Source: Larix kaempferi (lineage: Eukaryota; Streptophyta; Pinopsida; Pinales; Pinaceae). Taken from it: a DNA stretch of 64,000 nucleotides. This document shows positions 21,217 through 33,027 of this stretch, piece by piece. Position numbers and translations under genes: made by a program. How positions within the stretch are numbered: the stretch's first letter is position 1; every line of letters starts with the position of its first letter. Below the pieces are notes generated by a model. It was not told the origin of the DNA. It was given only the letters and a program-made list of their open reading frames with translations, and did not search any database. The stretch covers positions 17,594,501-17,658,500 of the forward strand of contig BSBM01000643.1 in assembly GCA_027924585.1 (NCBI GenBank). Reading direction: 5' to 3'.

Positions 21217-23823
21217 AACTGAAGTTGGTATGGTCTAAGTCACCCGCCTTGTCTGCTTTCCAACCATCAATGACAACTAAATCATAGTGCCAACAATAGG
21301 TCTACTGGAATAGAACTCAATATTAGATTATCCTTAGGTCAAGATCTCCCAACATCTTTAGCTAGCCGAAATCGGGTAGAATTATTCCCACGAAAATATT
21401 TCCAAAAATAAACAAGGAGCGCGATAATCAAAGGTTTCCTATAGACAGGGAAATGTTACCTCGCAATCATATTCCAACAAGCTCTACGGTGACCACTATT
21501 TTGGTGTCTTGTCTGTAGAAAATTCCATACCACGATGAGCATATGTTTTTGGAGTTCCCAGTTGTCTAGTTGGACAAATTTTCATTTGGATCTTGTGTGA
21601 TGGCTTTTTGTAATGACAAGAGAGCATTCAAGTTCCTTTTCTCATCAACATCTGTTGTTGATAAAATCAATTCACCTTCCTCCACCATTTGTTCAGATTC
21701 AAAATGATGTTGGAAGTAATTTAAGCCACTGGGAATTTGGTCACATGGATATTAATGATGCTCATATAAAGTAGTGTGGCCATATGGATTGGAGATTGAG
21801 TAATCAATAGATACCATTGAAGCCAAAGAGGCTAGACGCAACAATGTGAGAAGAAGAGAAACAATGTGATCCATTTCACCTACATATTTCAAAGAGTGTG
21901 AGTTGTATGTCCTTGGATATCTCGATATATACAGCAGTTCTCATATGAAGTCAAAGGCGAGGGATTTTTTCGATGATTGACTATGGATTAAAGATGAAAG
22001 GAAAGAGTGTGGAAATTTTTTCATAGCTCCATGGGCCACCAACCTATTTCTTTGTCTATATGACCCTAGTCAATTAAAGTCTCTAACTCATCACATATTT
22101 CATTTTCTACCTAATTACTTGGCTCATTTTCTCTAGTATTTATCAACCAAAGATTAACCCTATTACACCAAGTACCATGAACGATGTTATTAGAAAACCT
22201 TTTTTTGTTTTGTTTAGGTATAATACGAATGAGGTGATTTATTAATGGTTTGTTTTAATTGTAGCTGATGTGGATCCTACTTGGTCACCTACATGGAGAC
22301 ATATCTTGTGTTTTGATCAGAAACCAATACTAGAATCAACAAGTCAAGAAGAAAAAACCTAGAAGGAAGTAGTGTAGTAGAGATTAAACATTTTGTATGA
22401 TCTAGGAAAATTTTATTGTACACTACTATATTATATTTATTGTTGTGAGAAGACCTTGTTTCATATAGTCTAATATTGTAATTCATTAAATATTTATATT
22501 TATATGTATGTAACTATATTTTACATTTATAGATATCTAGTTAACCAAGTTAAATTTGTGCATATTTAGTTGAATGATCATGTTTTATATATGTTGTTCT
22601 GTTCACACTATTTTATAAGTTCATCTAAAATTATTATAAGTAATTTGTTAGCATTCAAACATACTACATAAAGTGTTAGATTATGATATTAACATTTAAT
22701 GGATATTTTCTATAGAAGTTTAGCGAACAGTAATTTGATACGATTTATGTACTAAAGATCCCTTTGTATCAAAATGATTATTTATTGGGTTCTCAAGTTC
22801 TATTGATACTTAAGTGGTATCATCATTTACATATTTGGGTTGGGTGTTTTTATCATAGGTAGTGTTTGTAAAACCTTTGTATAAACATTGATCAAGTGAT
22901 TTCATATATTAACAGATACTCATGTATAATGCCAACATATTTTAATGATACAAATTATTAATATAAACTACTTGTTGCAATAATTTTTGGTTTTGATAAC
23001 TTTTATGCATGGATCTTGTATGTCTTGTGATATTATATTCTATAATGTTATTGAGTTTTCATTCTTATTATTATAGGTTAATATAAGTTTCAATGAATAT
23101 TTACCTCACTAAATATGTAATTATCCACCTAGTTAAATAATTTATAGCTATAGGTGCATGAATAAAGGTGCATAATAATAAAATATTAATAAATTAGATA
23201 AATAATTAAGTCCATATTTAATGTTATAATGAGACTTATTAAAAGAAAAAGGGGGATTAGTGTATGGATGACAAGTGTCATCCATGTCGATAAACCTTAT
23301 TTTTAATAATAATGAAAAATGATATTTTTAAGAGAGGTGGAAGGACTTCATGGGGGTTAATCTCTTCCTATGGGGCATGATAGTGCTGTATTAGTTAGTT
23401 TGTTGCGTGAGATTTGTCTGTTGGAGGAGAAGGGTGTGATGATTTTCTCACATTGGTGAGGAGGTGTTGAGGAGGAATGTGGTCTGGCATAATTTTACTG
23501 ATTAAGGGCTTGGGGGCTCTCAGACATGGACTAAGGTGTAGATTGGGTGGAAACTTACCCCCCACACATTTTTTCCCATTACTATTGTTGATACCAAAGT
23601 TGGATGCGTAGTTAATATTCAAATTCAAGTATCACTAACATTCACTACATTAAAAGTATGCTTTAACCCGTTAGTTAATTACTTGGATCCAGTTACCGAT
23701 TGTTGATTAAATGTAAATGAATGTTAATCAAGATGTATTGTGTTCCAGAAATGGATTAAATGGTAAAATCAATGAATTTACTTCCATACCAACATTTATC
23801 TCGATGCCAGGGTTTTGCTCATA
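21217..23823. other. 2.6-kb AT-rich region without recognised features
   Basis: No ORF above about 80 codons matches a known family. 22000-23300 is strongly AT-rich. The only clear structure is the inverted repeat at 23264-23285. The left part (21300-21700) is less AT-rich and could be decayed transposon or gene sequence. Confidence 0.5.
23264..23285. repeat. 22-bp near-perfect palindrome
   Basis: ATGGATGACA-AG-TGTCATCCAT: 10-bp arms with a 2-bp centre. It could form a short hairpin. There is no adjoining gene to give it a role. Confidence 0.7.
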
Positions 23824-23828
23824 CCTTA
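23824..23828. repeat. TSD of solo LTR-E, left (CCTTA)
   Basis: CCTTA precedes the LTR and is repeated at 25856-25860 directly after it. Confidence 0.88.
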
Positions 23829-25855
23829 TGTAATGTCCCAAATTTGGCATTGGGTCACAATGGCCTAATCACATTGTCCCTATTCAGTAGAGCTTGTCAA
23901 ATTGATGCTAAAGTTCAAATAATTGCCAAGGAGGAAAATTACTAGTTTCCTAGGTTTGGGGTGGAAGATTTGGGATTTGGAATAGTGGGGATAATAAATG
24001 ATGTTTGAACATTAGAATGGAATAAATATTTAATAAAGGACCTAAATGAATATATACAAGTGAAAATCAAAGTGGCATTTGATCATGAAGACACATGGAG
24101 GAAGTGGGACCCACATATGGCTAGATTTCTCCACTACACTTGGCATCATTCTCTCACCAATTCGAATTCAAGGTGAATGGTAACATACTTGGGGAAGTAC
24201 AAAAGGTATTATTCATGGCATGACTCATACAAGGTTGAAATATAGAGGAAGAGTAAGTCCCATGGAAGAGGAAGAGGCAATTTGGAGCTAGTGAGACACT
24301 TGGGCTAGATTCCCTAGCTCTATGACAACAATGATGAAGATGCTATGACACCTATGACACAAATCAGACCTGAAGGCTGACATATGACATATATGACATG
24401 TCAGGGCTGAAAATAGACTCCAAGAGGGCGCTCAAGGGTGTTAGGGAAGCTAAGATGCTTCCACATGTGATTTGGTGGAAGTGGGAGACTAGGAATTGTT
24501 GTACAAGTGGCATTTTTTGGAATCTCTTCCCAACTTGAGTTGGCATGAGTCTCTTGGAAGGAATTCGACCCATGGAGGACATTATAACTTTATAAATGTC
24601 AATAAAAAATAATGAAACCAGATTTTTATCATTTGTAGAATTTGCAATTGCATTTGTGAAGAGGGAGAGCTAGTGGATGACTAGTTTCTTGCCTTAGCCA
24701 ATTTCGAGGGTGAAAGATTCCCATCCAAGTTGGTAATTGGAAAGGCCATTCAGACCTTTCATTTGGAGATTTAATGGATTCATTATTTGTAGGTGTAAGC
24801 TACAGGGAAGATCATGGTTTCTTCTATTGCAGCTCACTCCTTCAACCATTTCCAGTTTTGATGACATATTCTTGATGCTTGAGGGAGGGCGTTTTTGGTG
24901 AGCTATTGTTCTCTTTGGGGGAGCTTCTAATGCCCCATTTATTTTGTAATATGAAGTAAATACTCTGTTATTCATCTCCAGAAATAATTAGGTCAAAATT
25001 TCAAGTAGAAATGTATAAATCTCATTTTTAATGGAAGAACAATGCCATTTCCCCACTACCTTGTTGTGAACCAATGTATTGATGATGATTTCGAATGAAT
25101 AGATCATTCTCTGATGCATTTGTGATTAATGGACTTCCATGGATGTATTTTACATTTTTCATGTACTGTACTTGAGCATTTGAAGTATTTTTACTCAGTT
25201 TAATTGTATTGGGAGAAGAAATAGTGCCATTTCCCCAAGGGTCGAATTGGTGATTTTTTGCAGTTGAATGGGAGAGGGTTGGAACAGATATGATAATCAA
25301 TTAATGGTGCACATGAGACCTTAATAAAATCCTTAATACATTCACTATCTCTGTTCATAAATTTGAGTGTCTTTGGAGGCATTTGGGAAGCCATTTTCAG
25401 TACTTACCCCAGGGGGATTTGAACCCCAAATTACTAGTAAAATTGCATACTTGGTCCAGAATCTTAAGAGATTTTACATAGGTATTTTGGTTGCAATATA
25501 TCATCCCTGAACATCATATTCAAGTCCTAATATCATTCATACACCTTCCTTGAATATTTTAAGGAATTTGGAGTTAATTCGAGACCTAGAGACCAATACT
25601 AGTCAAAGGCAAATTACTAGTAAAGTTCCCTACATTGGCCAGAATTGAAAGAGTATCTGCAGAAGTATTTTAAAGTTCCAAAAGCATACCTGAAACAAAT
25701 ATTTATGTTCTAACATCATCCATATACCTTCTCAGAATATTTGGGAGCAATTGGAGCAATTTGGGGACCTAGAGCTCAAAACTAGTCAGAGGTCAAACTA
25801 GGGAAAAAAGTGAAAAATTGCCATTTTAATAAAATTCCTAACATGGGACATTACA
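23829..25855 (+). mobile_element. solo LTR of family E
   Basis: About 2027 bp, from TGTAATGTCCCAAATTTGG to ATGGGACATTACA, bounded by the perfect TSD CCTTA. It is the reverse complement of the two LTRs of element E (43737-45762 and 48119-50144), with clearly more divergence than those two show to each other. No internal region or second LTR is attached, so it is the product of LTR-LTR recombination. Open frames inside are spurious. Confidence 0.93.
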
Positions 25856-25860
25856 CCTTA

Positions 25861-26030
25861 GTTGTATGGATGGGTGTTACAAAATATTCATGGTGAAGAA
25901 TGAATCATTGGGTGTATCTCTCTTGGAGCAAGAATATTTGTGTGAGCAATGAAGAACAATGTGTGTGGTCATGTGATTTTGTGTGGATTTGTGGCCATAA
26001 TGTGAAGCAAACGAACATTGTTCACTATGA
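25861..26030. other. spacer between solo LTR and MITE-like copy 2
   Basis: Contains GTGAGCAATGAAGAACAATGTGTGTGG (25947-25973), given here as two runs: GTGAGCAATGAAGAACAATG then TGTGTGG. It resembles the reverse complement of the sequence just right of MITE copy 2 (26340-26372), so the inverted repeat around that copy may extend into this spacer. Confidence 0.45.
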
Positions 26031-26345
26031 GAACATATGGCCAAGAAACTTTTAGGGGAAAAATTTAGCCATGGGGCTATTTTTCCATGTTTTCTTCCAA
26101 AAAAAGATTCACCAATTTGCATTTTTAGAAGCCCCGTTTCACCCAATTTTGATGGCGTAAGAAATTTTCACTCTAAAAATCGCCAAATTATTATATAAAC
26201 TATATAAAATCCTTAGAAATTGAAATAATTTTAGAAAAATATCACCAAATATTTTATTGTTCACATTTAAGAATTGGTAAGGTTCGCCAAGGTTTATACA
26301 CTTTTAAATAAGTATGGATCCTTAAAATTTTCCTTGGGCCACATA
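26031..26345. repeat. MITE-like repeat, copy 2
   Basis: Second copy of the repeat at 7725-8032 in the same orientation. Ends are again imperfect inverted repeats: GAACATATGGCCAAG and the complement of CCTTGGGCCACATACATTG. The core is nearly collinear with copy 1, with a few indels. It is non-coding. Confidence 0.6.
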
Positions 26346-26812
26346 CATTGTTCTTCACGACTCACAATAATAAAAATTTGCAATGAATTCCCATAATTTT
26401 ATGCATGAGAAAATCATTTTGTAATAAGCTTTTGTGTTCACTTTCTTTGTCTCACTAATCAATGCCAAAGAGTAACTAGTAAATTAAATGTTTGAAGGTG
26501 TATCATATAGTATCTTCTTGCTTTCTTTATCTTTTATTATATATACAAACCACATGGTTTATGCACATGTGTTCACAACATAAGTGAATATCCTTGGTTC
26601 ATACCGCAAAGTGAATATAATTTTTGTGTTGCTACTGTATATGTATGGATCTTATATGTTTTATGATGTTATGCTAGTTAAAAAAAAATTTTTGTGGATA
26701 GATTGGGTTTGGGGAATTGAGAGTGATGTGAGGGGGGTGTGGGGCCAGATGAGCTTCCACTTTCATGTGGTTGGCCTTTTTCAGTGATGAATAATTTATT
26801 CTTGAATCCAAG
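26346..26812. other. unannotated DNA left of gypsy-D
   Basis: AT-rich. No supported gene. A purine-rich stretch (26700-26760) precedes gypsy-D. Confidence 0.4.
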
Positions 26813-26817
26813 AGAAG

Positions 26818-28351
26818 TGTTGGGCAGGGCCCAAGTTGGAAAATATGCACAAGTATTGGAAATTGCGCATTGCGCGTTGCGACATGGTATGGGGGTAGTT
26901 TTGAGAATTGCGCATGGCACGCAGCGGCAATGGGTAAGGAAGGATTTCGCAGTACGCTGGTGCGTAGGACCCGCACAGCAGCTATTTTTGGTAAGAAATA
27001 TAAGTAAAGGTCAGACAAGGAAGTGACCTATTTTGAGTAAGGAACAGGTTGAAGGAAGAAGAAAGCAACCTGTCAAAGAGAGTGGTGGCAAGCAGTTGGG
27101 AAGCTAGGTCACTACGCTAACGGTGACAGGAAGATGAAAGGTGTGGAAAGGGACAAGCCACGATGCAGTTGTAACTGTTTTTTACGACTGAGGCTGTCAG
27201 AAGAGCGTGTGAGCCATGAGTGGCCCAACAGGACGGCCTAGAGTAGGCGGAGCAAGCTGTCGACAGCGACAGCCAGGTTGGAAGGTAGCCACGCCAGTTT
27301 TGTAAACCTAAGGGTTTTTCCTACGAATTGTAACGACATGACCTCAGGGCATGATCTATAAATAGGGCATATTTTGTATCGGAAGGGATTGTTAATTTTT
27401 GTCACTCTTTATTACTATTGACTAAATGGATCTCTATTGAGAGACAATTTTGTAAAGGCCCTGCAAGCTATGTGCACAAAGGCCTATTGAGAGAGAGAGT
27501 CTGTAGCTGAGTGCGCAGACAAAGAACTGTTGTACCCTTCCCAAAAGATTAATATAACAACATTTCTTGTGGACGTAGCCTCCATCCTAGGCGTGAACCA
27601 CATTAAATATTGTGTAGTGTGATTGCCCATGTATTTGATTTTGTTTATTACTTACATTGAATATCTGGATTCTCATTTATCAGCTGTTATGTTAATGCTT
27701 TTACATGTATTCGCCATAGGAGAGAGATGGGAATGATATGTTAAGTATGATGGTAATGTATGAATGATGAATGTGTAGTATTCTAAGTCTATGAAAGTAT
27801 TAGTTATTGAGTAATCACAAGTATACGAAGAACTTTGGTTGTATAGCTCTTTGACGTGTAGCACTAGGTGTGCGCAAGGTTGCTATTTCCCCTGCTTGCA
27901 TTACATTTATTTAATCTAAGGCAGTAGATGAATGTTTAAGTGTTAAGTGAATTTTTCATAGGAGTTAAGATTGGGAGAGGAAGCGTATAAGTAAGTTGCG
28001 ATGTCCTCTTGTTCACATTCTTCCTGAACCGCATAGTCTGTGGATGCGCTGGTTGTGCAGGCATATCTGCTTGCAAAGGTAAGGGCCGTGACATAGTCTA
28101 TCATCGCGCAGCCCTCAGCCCGCGGCGCAAGTCCAATAGCGCACTGCGCAGTATTTTTGACCGAACAAATCATCACTTGCTGTGGAAACCTGATTCCACA
28201 GCACCCCCATAGCTACACTTCGGGTGAGACCTCATCCTATTCGCAGGTTGTTGCCGAAAGGGTCGGTGAGAAGGGGTTTTGTTGGTTCCTTGAAACCGTG
28301 AAGAACTTGGGTCTACATTGGAAACCTCTAGAACAATATCTTAAGCCAACA
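26818..28351 (+). repeat. 5' LTR of gypsy-D
   Basis: Collinear with 39299-40831. It contains TATAAATAG at 27357-27365, the likely Pol II TATA box; the same box is at 39837-39845 in the other LTR. Inverted ends are TGTTG...CAACA-like. Small ORFs within it are antisense or spurious. Confidence 0.95.
27357..27365 (+). promoter_or_regulatory. TATA box of gypsy-D LTR
   Basis: TATAAATAG within GATCTATAAATAGGGC, conserved in both LTRs. It is placed as expected for the U3/R boundary of a 1.5-kb LTR. Confidence 0.75.
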
Positions 28352-28353
28352 AA

Positions 28354-28370
28354 TGGTTCCATTGCCGGGA
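28354..28370 (+). other. PBS of gypsy-D
   Basis: TGGTTCCATTGCCGGGA lies two bases after the LTR. It resembles the TGGCGCCGTTGCCGGGGA type used by several plant gypsy lineages, with four or five differences. I cannot name the tRNA with certainty. Confidence 0.65.
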
Positions 28371-28400
28371 CCTGAGAATCTGTGATGAGTTGAAGTCGTG

Positions 28401-28826
28401 ATGTGCGAAGAAGTTGAGCTTGGCGTCGACTTTTGGTATCCAGACAAGAAAGAAATATGGGCTTGGTGTGACAAGACAGAGAGAGACTTCGCAAGGAAAG
28501 AAAATAGATACCCACATCTCTCTGAAACTTAGTGGTTGAATAGGTACCTGTGGAAAGACGTTCACAAAGTTTTATGGGTGTCTTTTGGATGTGAGCTCCA
28601 TGAGTGGTTGTCAAGGATCGTGGAGCACAGAAACTGTATCACGTGAAGCGCACCGACTGAGTGGACACCGGAGCTTATCGAACAACTCAAAGCACTAGAT
28701 AATCCATTCATGGAGCAGTCGACTTCTGGGTCGATAGTACAATACAAAGTTTTGTGACGCAGTTCACTGTGGACATGCTAAAGTCGTACAACATAGCCGA
28801 AAGAGAGTTTTTCAAAGGATTCAGAG
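28401..28826 (+). pseudogene. gypsy-D gag N-terminal exon
   Basis: Begins MCEEVELGVDFWYPDKKEIW 30 bp after the PBS and continues through two stops (after HLSET and RNCIT) and one frameshift near 28755 to NIAEREFFKGFR. There it meets a strong splice-donor sequence CAGAG/GTAAGTAT. I do not recognise the domain. The start is chosen as the first ATG in frame. In present coordinates it shares the reading frame of the downstream gag, apart from the frameshift. Confidence 0.55.
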
Positions 28827-28923
28827 GTAAGTATCTGAACAACCTCAGTTTATAAATTAAAATGCTTTTAGCCAAGAAAGGTGTTTTTAGAATGCATTAA
28901 AATATTTTCATCTGTCATGGTAG
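28827..28923 (+). other. putative spliceosomal intron in gypsy-D gag
   Basis: 97 bp, GTAAGTAT...TCATGGTAG, AT-rich (about two thirds A+T) between GC-richer coding flanks. Removing it joins the FFKGFR frame to the frame of the main gag. An alternative acceptor at 28890 (GTGTTTTTAG) would give a 64-bp intron in the same downstream frame. Confidence 0.5.
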
Positions 28924-30539
28924 ACAGTACATAAAGTGGTTCCTACGAAGAAACTCATAACCTGAGAAGTGGAAAGAGATACAAGTTCATCCTTGAGAAA
29001 ACTACTAGTGGACCTGGACTCCGCGTAGACATACATTCAGACGCTGACCGTGATAGCCAAACCGCACCCCTATCTTCCACTTGTCAGCCTATCACACCAC
29101 AAAATCCATCGGTTTCACATACCGCACCTCCCTTATCTCAGAACTCATTAGTCCAGAAACCATTGGTTGCAAGCACTGCGCAACCCACACCGCAGAACAT
29201 TAGCACTGGTAACACCGCAGGAGTGGGTGCCCAGGCTATTCCGAATCAACCTAGTCAATCTCAGGCTGTACCACTTTAGAACGTCCAACCTTGGATCATT
29301 ATCCCTAGCACCACTCAGAGAACCATGCTACCTCAAAGGAGGATGGTTGATGATATCAAACTGTCGATATTCAAAGGAACGGGTCTAGAAGACCCTGATC
29401 AGCATTAGTTTCTATGTGAATCTGTATGGAGTGTAAATAAAGTACAGGACGATGCTGTGAAGCAAGCGTAGTTTGTTACCACATTTAGAGACTGATCCTT
29501 GCACTGGTTCATGAAATATTCACAGGGACACCAAAGAACCCTGGCAGTAATCAAGGCTGCACTCTTATCAGAATTCAAGAAGCCGAAGTCAGAGTCACAG
29601 TGTATCACAGAGTTGAAAGAGATCAAACAAAAACCTAATGAAATAGTTTGGGAGTTTGATCATAAATTTAAGACACTACTGGACCAAGTAAGCTTTGATA
29701 TTCCACCACAGCAGCATAAGGAGTGGTTTATCGTCGCACTGTTGCCCCATATTAGACAACCATTGATGCAGCAGAAAGAAGCTTCGCAGCCAGAAGCTTT
29801 GGAGATCGCCATGAAGATGGAAGCTTCACCTATTGGAGAAACTAGCACTGGGATGACGCAGATTCAGAACCAGTTAGCTACCCTGACACTACAATTGCAA
29901 GATATCAAGCAAGGAAAGAAAGAGAGAAAGGAAGTCTGGTGTACAGGCTATAAGGGAGAAGGACACACTAAGGATCACTGTCCTTTATTCCAAGAATTCC
30001 TTAACATGGGTGCACCAAACCCATTAAATCTGCACTCGGGGCCATGGTGTGAAATATGCAGAACTAGAGGACACCGGCTAAAAGACTGCCATATGATACA
30101 AAAATACATAAGAACACCTAAAAACGTGTATCGTAATTTCTGTAAATCAGTAGGGCATGGTGAATCTAATTTTCGTGCATATGAGCTCATGCTAGAGAGA
30201 AAGAAAGATATTGAGCATATGTATGGAGGAATGTACAGAGTCCAAGGAGAGACTCCGCAGAAACAAGAAAATGCACAGCAAGATCAGGGAGCATACAGAG
30301 GCCGTGGAGGATACCATGGGAGAGGAAGGAATAACGGCCTAGTGCAAGGATTAGGCCACGGTCAAGTAATCTATTATAATTGTGGACATCCAGGTCACGT
30401 ATCTAGAGACTGCACCAACCCATGCACTACATGCAGCTACTGTAGCTCATTCGATCATGTTATTGAAGACTGCCCAGTATTGGAGGTAGAAATGCAAAAG
30501 AGAAAATGGCCAGAGGTGCCAGCCCAAATATCCAGTTGA
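28924..30539 (+). pseudogene. gypsy-D gag (capsid and zinc knuckles)
   Basis: A Pro/Ser/Thr/Gln-rich linker (29040-29330) leads into a Retrotrans_gag-type capsid: DDIKLSIFKGTGLEDPDQH, SLHWFMKYSQGHQRTL, EFKKPKSESQCITELKEIKQ and VSFDIPPQQHKEWFIVALLP. From 29499 the frame is open for 346 codons; upstream it has about five stops. C-terminal knuckle motifs: a degenerate WCTGYKGEGHTKDHC, an intact CEICRTRGHRLKDC and an apparent CNHCG-type knuckle read as YYNCGHPGHVSRDC, plus CSYCSSFDHVIEDC. A Gly/Arg-rich stretch (YRGRGGYHGRGRNNG) lies between. Confidence 0.88.
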
Positions 30540-31498
30540 TTGCAGCAGAAAGGAGACCTGCGGATCAAAGTATTAACGTAGTAACGCGTAGTAGTGGTGC
30601 GACAGGCTGAGATAGAGGAGCAAAAGCTTCGAATTCTAGTGGTTTTGAGACTAAGCAAACACCCCTTGAGACAATATGGATAAGAAAATCTATTGGGAAA
30701 GCACCAGCCTTCGACTTGAAGAAAAACAAGGAAACGTTTGAAGAAGCACGGGATATCTTCAAAGAGGCAGCACCAAAATTGCCAAGAATCCCATTGCGCA
30801 TTGAAATACCGCATATGGAAGATATGACGGCTGCTTATGGCAGAATGAGCACCACAACAGAGACATGCACCTCTATTGTGCAGTTCCTCAGAAGCTGCAT
30901 GAAGTTGCTGAAGAGCCCAAATGCTATAGCAGAACTGCAGAATCTGGTAGATCAGTATGAGTCGCGCAGTGTGGGTGAAACTACTTATAGCGCAATTCAT
31001 CACATTAAGAAACATAAGAGAACCAGCATAGAGATGAGACTCAGTGCACAGATAGGAGACTATGAGATGGATGAGATCATTCTTGATCTAGGATCAGAAG
31101 TAAATGTCCTAACCAAATAGGCATGGCAGCAGATGGGGCGACCAAAGCTGTTATGGTCACCTATTCAGTTGAGAATGGTCAATCAGGAGAAAGTCATACC
31201 GTTTGGACGGTTAGCCAATGTCATTGTTGATATCGATGAAGTGCAGAGTCACGCAGACTTCGAGGTTATTGATATTGTAGATGATAGTCAGCCTTTTCCT
31301 GCACTACTGGGGATTGACTGGGATATGGATAACCTCGCTACTATAAACCTGAAAATGAAGAAGATGATCGTCGAAGGAGAGCATCTCACGGTCATTGCCC
31401 CATTGGACCCTGCGGATGGAGAAAGATACAGCGAGCCGATCCAGGAAGAATCTAAGGCTCACGACTTGGACCGAATATACAAGATGACTGCGAACTAG
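30540..31498 (+). pseudogene. gypsy-D aspartic protease region
   Basis: A helical linker is followed by MRLSAQIGDYEMDEIILDLG and SEVNVLT, the retropepsin motif: DLGS where Ty3/gypsy commonly has D-G-A/S. A stop (TAG) follows. The fold continues with QMGRPKLLWSPIQLRMVNQE, the flap-like PFGRLANVIVDID and the C-terminal hydrophobic FPALLGIDWDMD. It runs in the same reading frame as the gag-like domain that follows. Confidence 0.8.
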
Positions 31499-31519
31499 GA
31501 AGATTACATTAATCCAACT

Positions 31520-32375
31520 GTGGATGGAACACTCAGTTGGAGATGCGACAGCTCTTGCATCTCAGACTCGGAAGCAGGATTGGAGAATTGGCAGAGTCGC
31601 ATGCATGAAGTATCTGCAAGGAGATGCGCGCGGGTTACCAAGTCACTGCACTGGATTGGAAAGGAGGTAAGCCAAATCCCTACATATGATGGTTCATCTA
31701 ATGTTTATTCCTTTATTAAAGATTAGACTGCAGCAATTCCAGATGAACACCTCTTACCAACATTAGACATGGCACTACGCGAGACACCCGCTAGATGGTG
31801 GACTATGCATAAGCAGACATTGACCACATGGGATCAATGTAGAATCAAGATGCAGATCAGGTTTGCTGAAAAAGTCACATTATCCTTTGAGAAATAAAAT
31901 GGTCAGACAGATCCAAGGAAGCATATTGAGGTCTATTCACAAGTGTGGCAGGAGAGACCACAAACAGAATGAGTGCACCTGTTTGTGCACATGCTGGAGG
32001 AAGATATTCCAAAGAAATGGTATTTAGACATGGAGTTGCGCAGAGGAACCACAGATTGGGACATGTTGATTGCAAACTCACAGAAGAGCTCCATTTTTTA
32101 GGATGAGAGTCCTACCATAAACGATGCTCTGTAGATCACTAAAGAAAGAATATTTAGACCAGAATGTCCACACAGAGATATGACCTTAGAGGAATTCTTT
32201 GGAGCTGACGGTGTACCTGCAAGCTTACAGCAGGAATGGACCAAATAAGAAGAACATGCCATGGAATTCTATAACCTAGCCGAGGAAGCTGAAGAAAAAA
32301 AAGACAGCGATGAGGAGACCCGCGCAAAATTAATATACCTTAGTCAGAAGGTGTGCGTGAAGTAGACGGACCTCC
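31520..32375 (+). pseudogene. second gag-like domain between protease and RT
   Basis: In the protease frame. Key stretches: IPTYDGSSNVYSFIKD, LPTLDMALRETPARWWTMHK, WDQCRIKMQIRFAEKV, DPRKHIEVYSQVWQERPQTE, VHLFVHMLEEDIPKKWYLDM, RRGTTDWDMLIANSQKS and PTINDAL-ITKERIF. The pattern (Y/F-DG at the start, a Trp-rich helix, a long hydrophilic stretch with regular Leu) resembles Retrotrans_gag capsids. Five or six stops interrupt it. Plant gypsy elements normally pass from protease directly to RT. It could be a duplicated gag, a captured gag from another element, or a lineage-specific domain. Confidence 0.6.
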
Positions 32376-32484
32376 GTTGGAAATTCCAAACATGAGCGGG
32401 CTTGTGAAAACAAAGAAAGTAAACATTGGTACCAGCAAAGAGCCAAAGTTCGCAGCTATTGGGGACTACTGGGATGATTAGACT

Positions 32485-33027
32485 ATGGCAGAGATCGCAA
32501 ATATATTGCATGAATATCAGGAGTTATTCCCAACAAAATTTACAGAGATGAAGGGCATTTTGGGAGACTTAGGAGTTATGAAAATACCTCTTAAGCCAGG
32601 CGTGAAGCCTGTTAAGCAAAGACCATATCGTTTGAACCCGCGATACAAAGAAAGAGTGAGAGCAGAGCTAGATAAGATGCTCGACGTAGGGATCATTGAT
32701 CTGGTTGAAGAGTCTGAGTGGATAAGCCCTATGGTTGTCCAAGATAAGAATACGAAAGGTGAGATCAGGATTTGTGTGGATATCAAAAAGCTTAATGATG
32801 CTTCAATGCATGACCCATTTCCTACTCCCTTCACAGATGAAGTGCTTGATAACGTTGGAGGAAATGAGGCCTATTCCTTTACTGATGGTTTTTCGGGATA
32901 TCACCAGATAAGAATTGATCCTGCGGATAGACATAAGACCACTTTTGCTACAGAATGGGGCTCATTCCAGTACACAGTGATGCCATTTGGTCTGAAGAAC
33001 GCGCCTGCCATCTTTTCTAGAGTTGTC
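32485..33027 (+). pseudogene. gypsy-D RT, fingers and palm, first part
   Basis: LKPGVKPVKQRPYRLNPRYK, DVGIIDLVEESEWISPMVV, GEIRICVDIKKLNDASMHDP, FPTPFTDEVLDNVGGNEAYS and FTDGFSGYHQIRIDPADRHK, then FATEWGSFQYTVMPFGLKNA and PAIFSRVV. These are the Ty3/gypsy RT blocks up to just before the catalytic Asp-Asp. The gene is then cut by a 405-bp insertion. Confidence 0.92.

Noticed and set aside
23760-25394. ORFs in the solo LTR (and matches at 44436-45227 and 49072-49609)
   Set aside because: Only LTR-family identity; lengths vary between copies and no domain is seen.
26674-28614. ORFs of 60-125 codons in both orientations
   Set aside because: They lie in the gypsy-D LTR; equivalents at 39219-40692 show no conserved length beyond LTR similarity.
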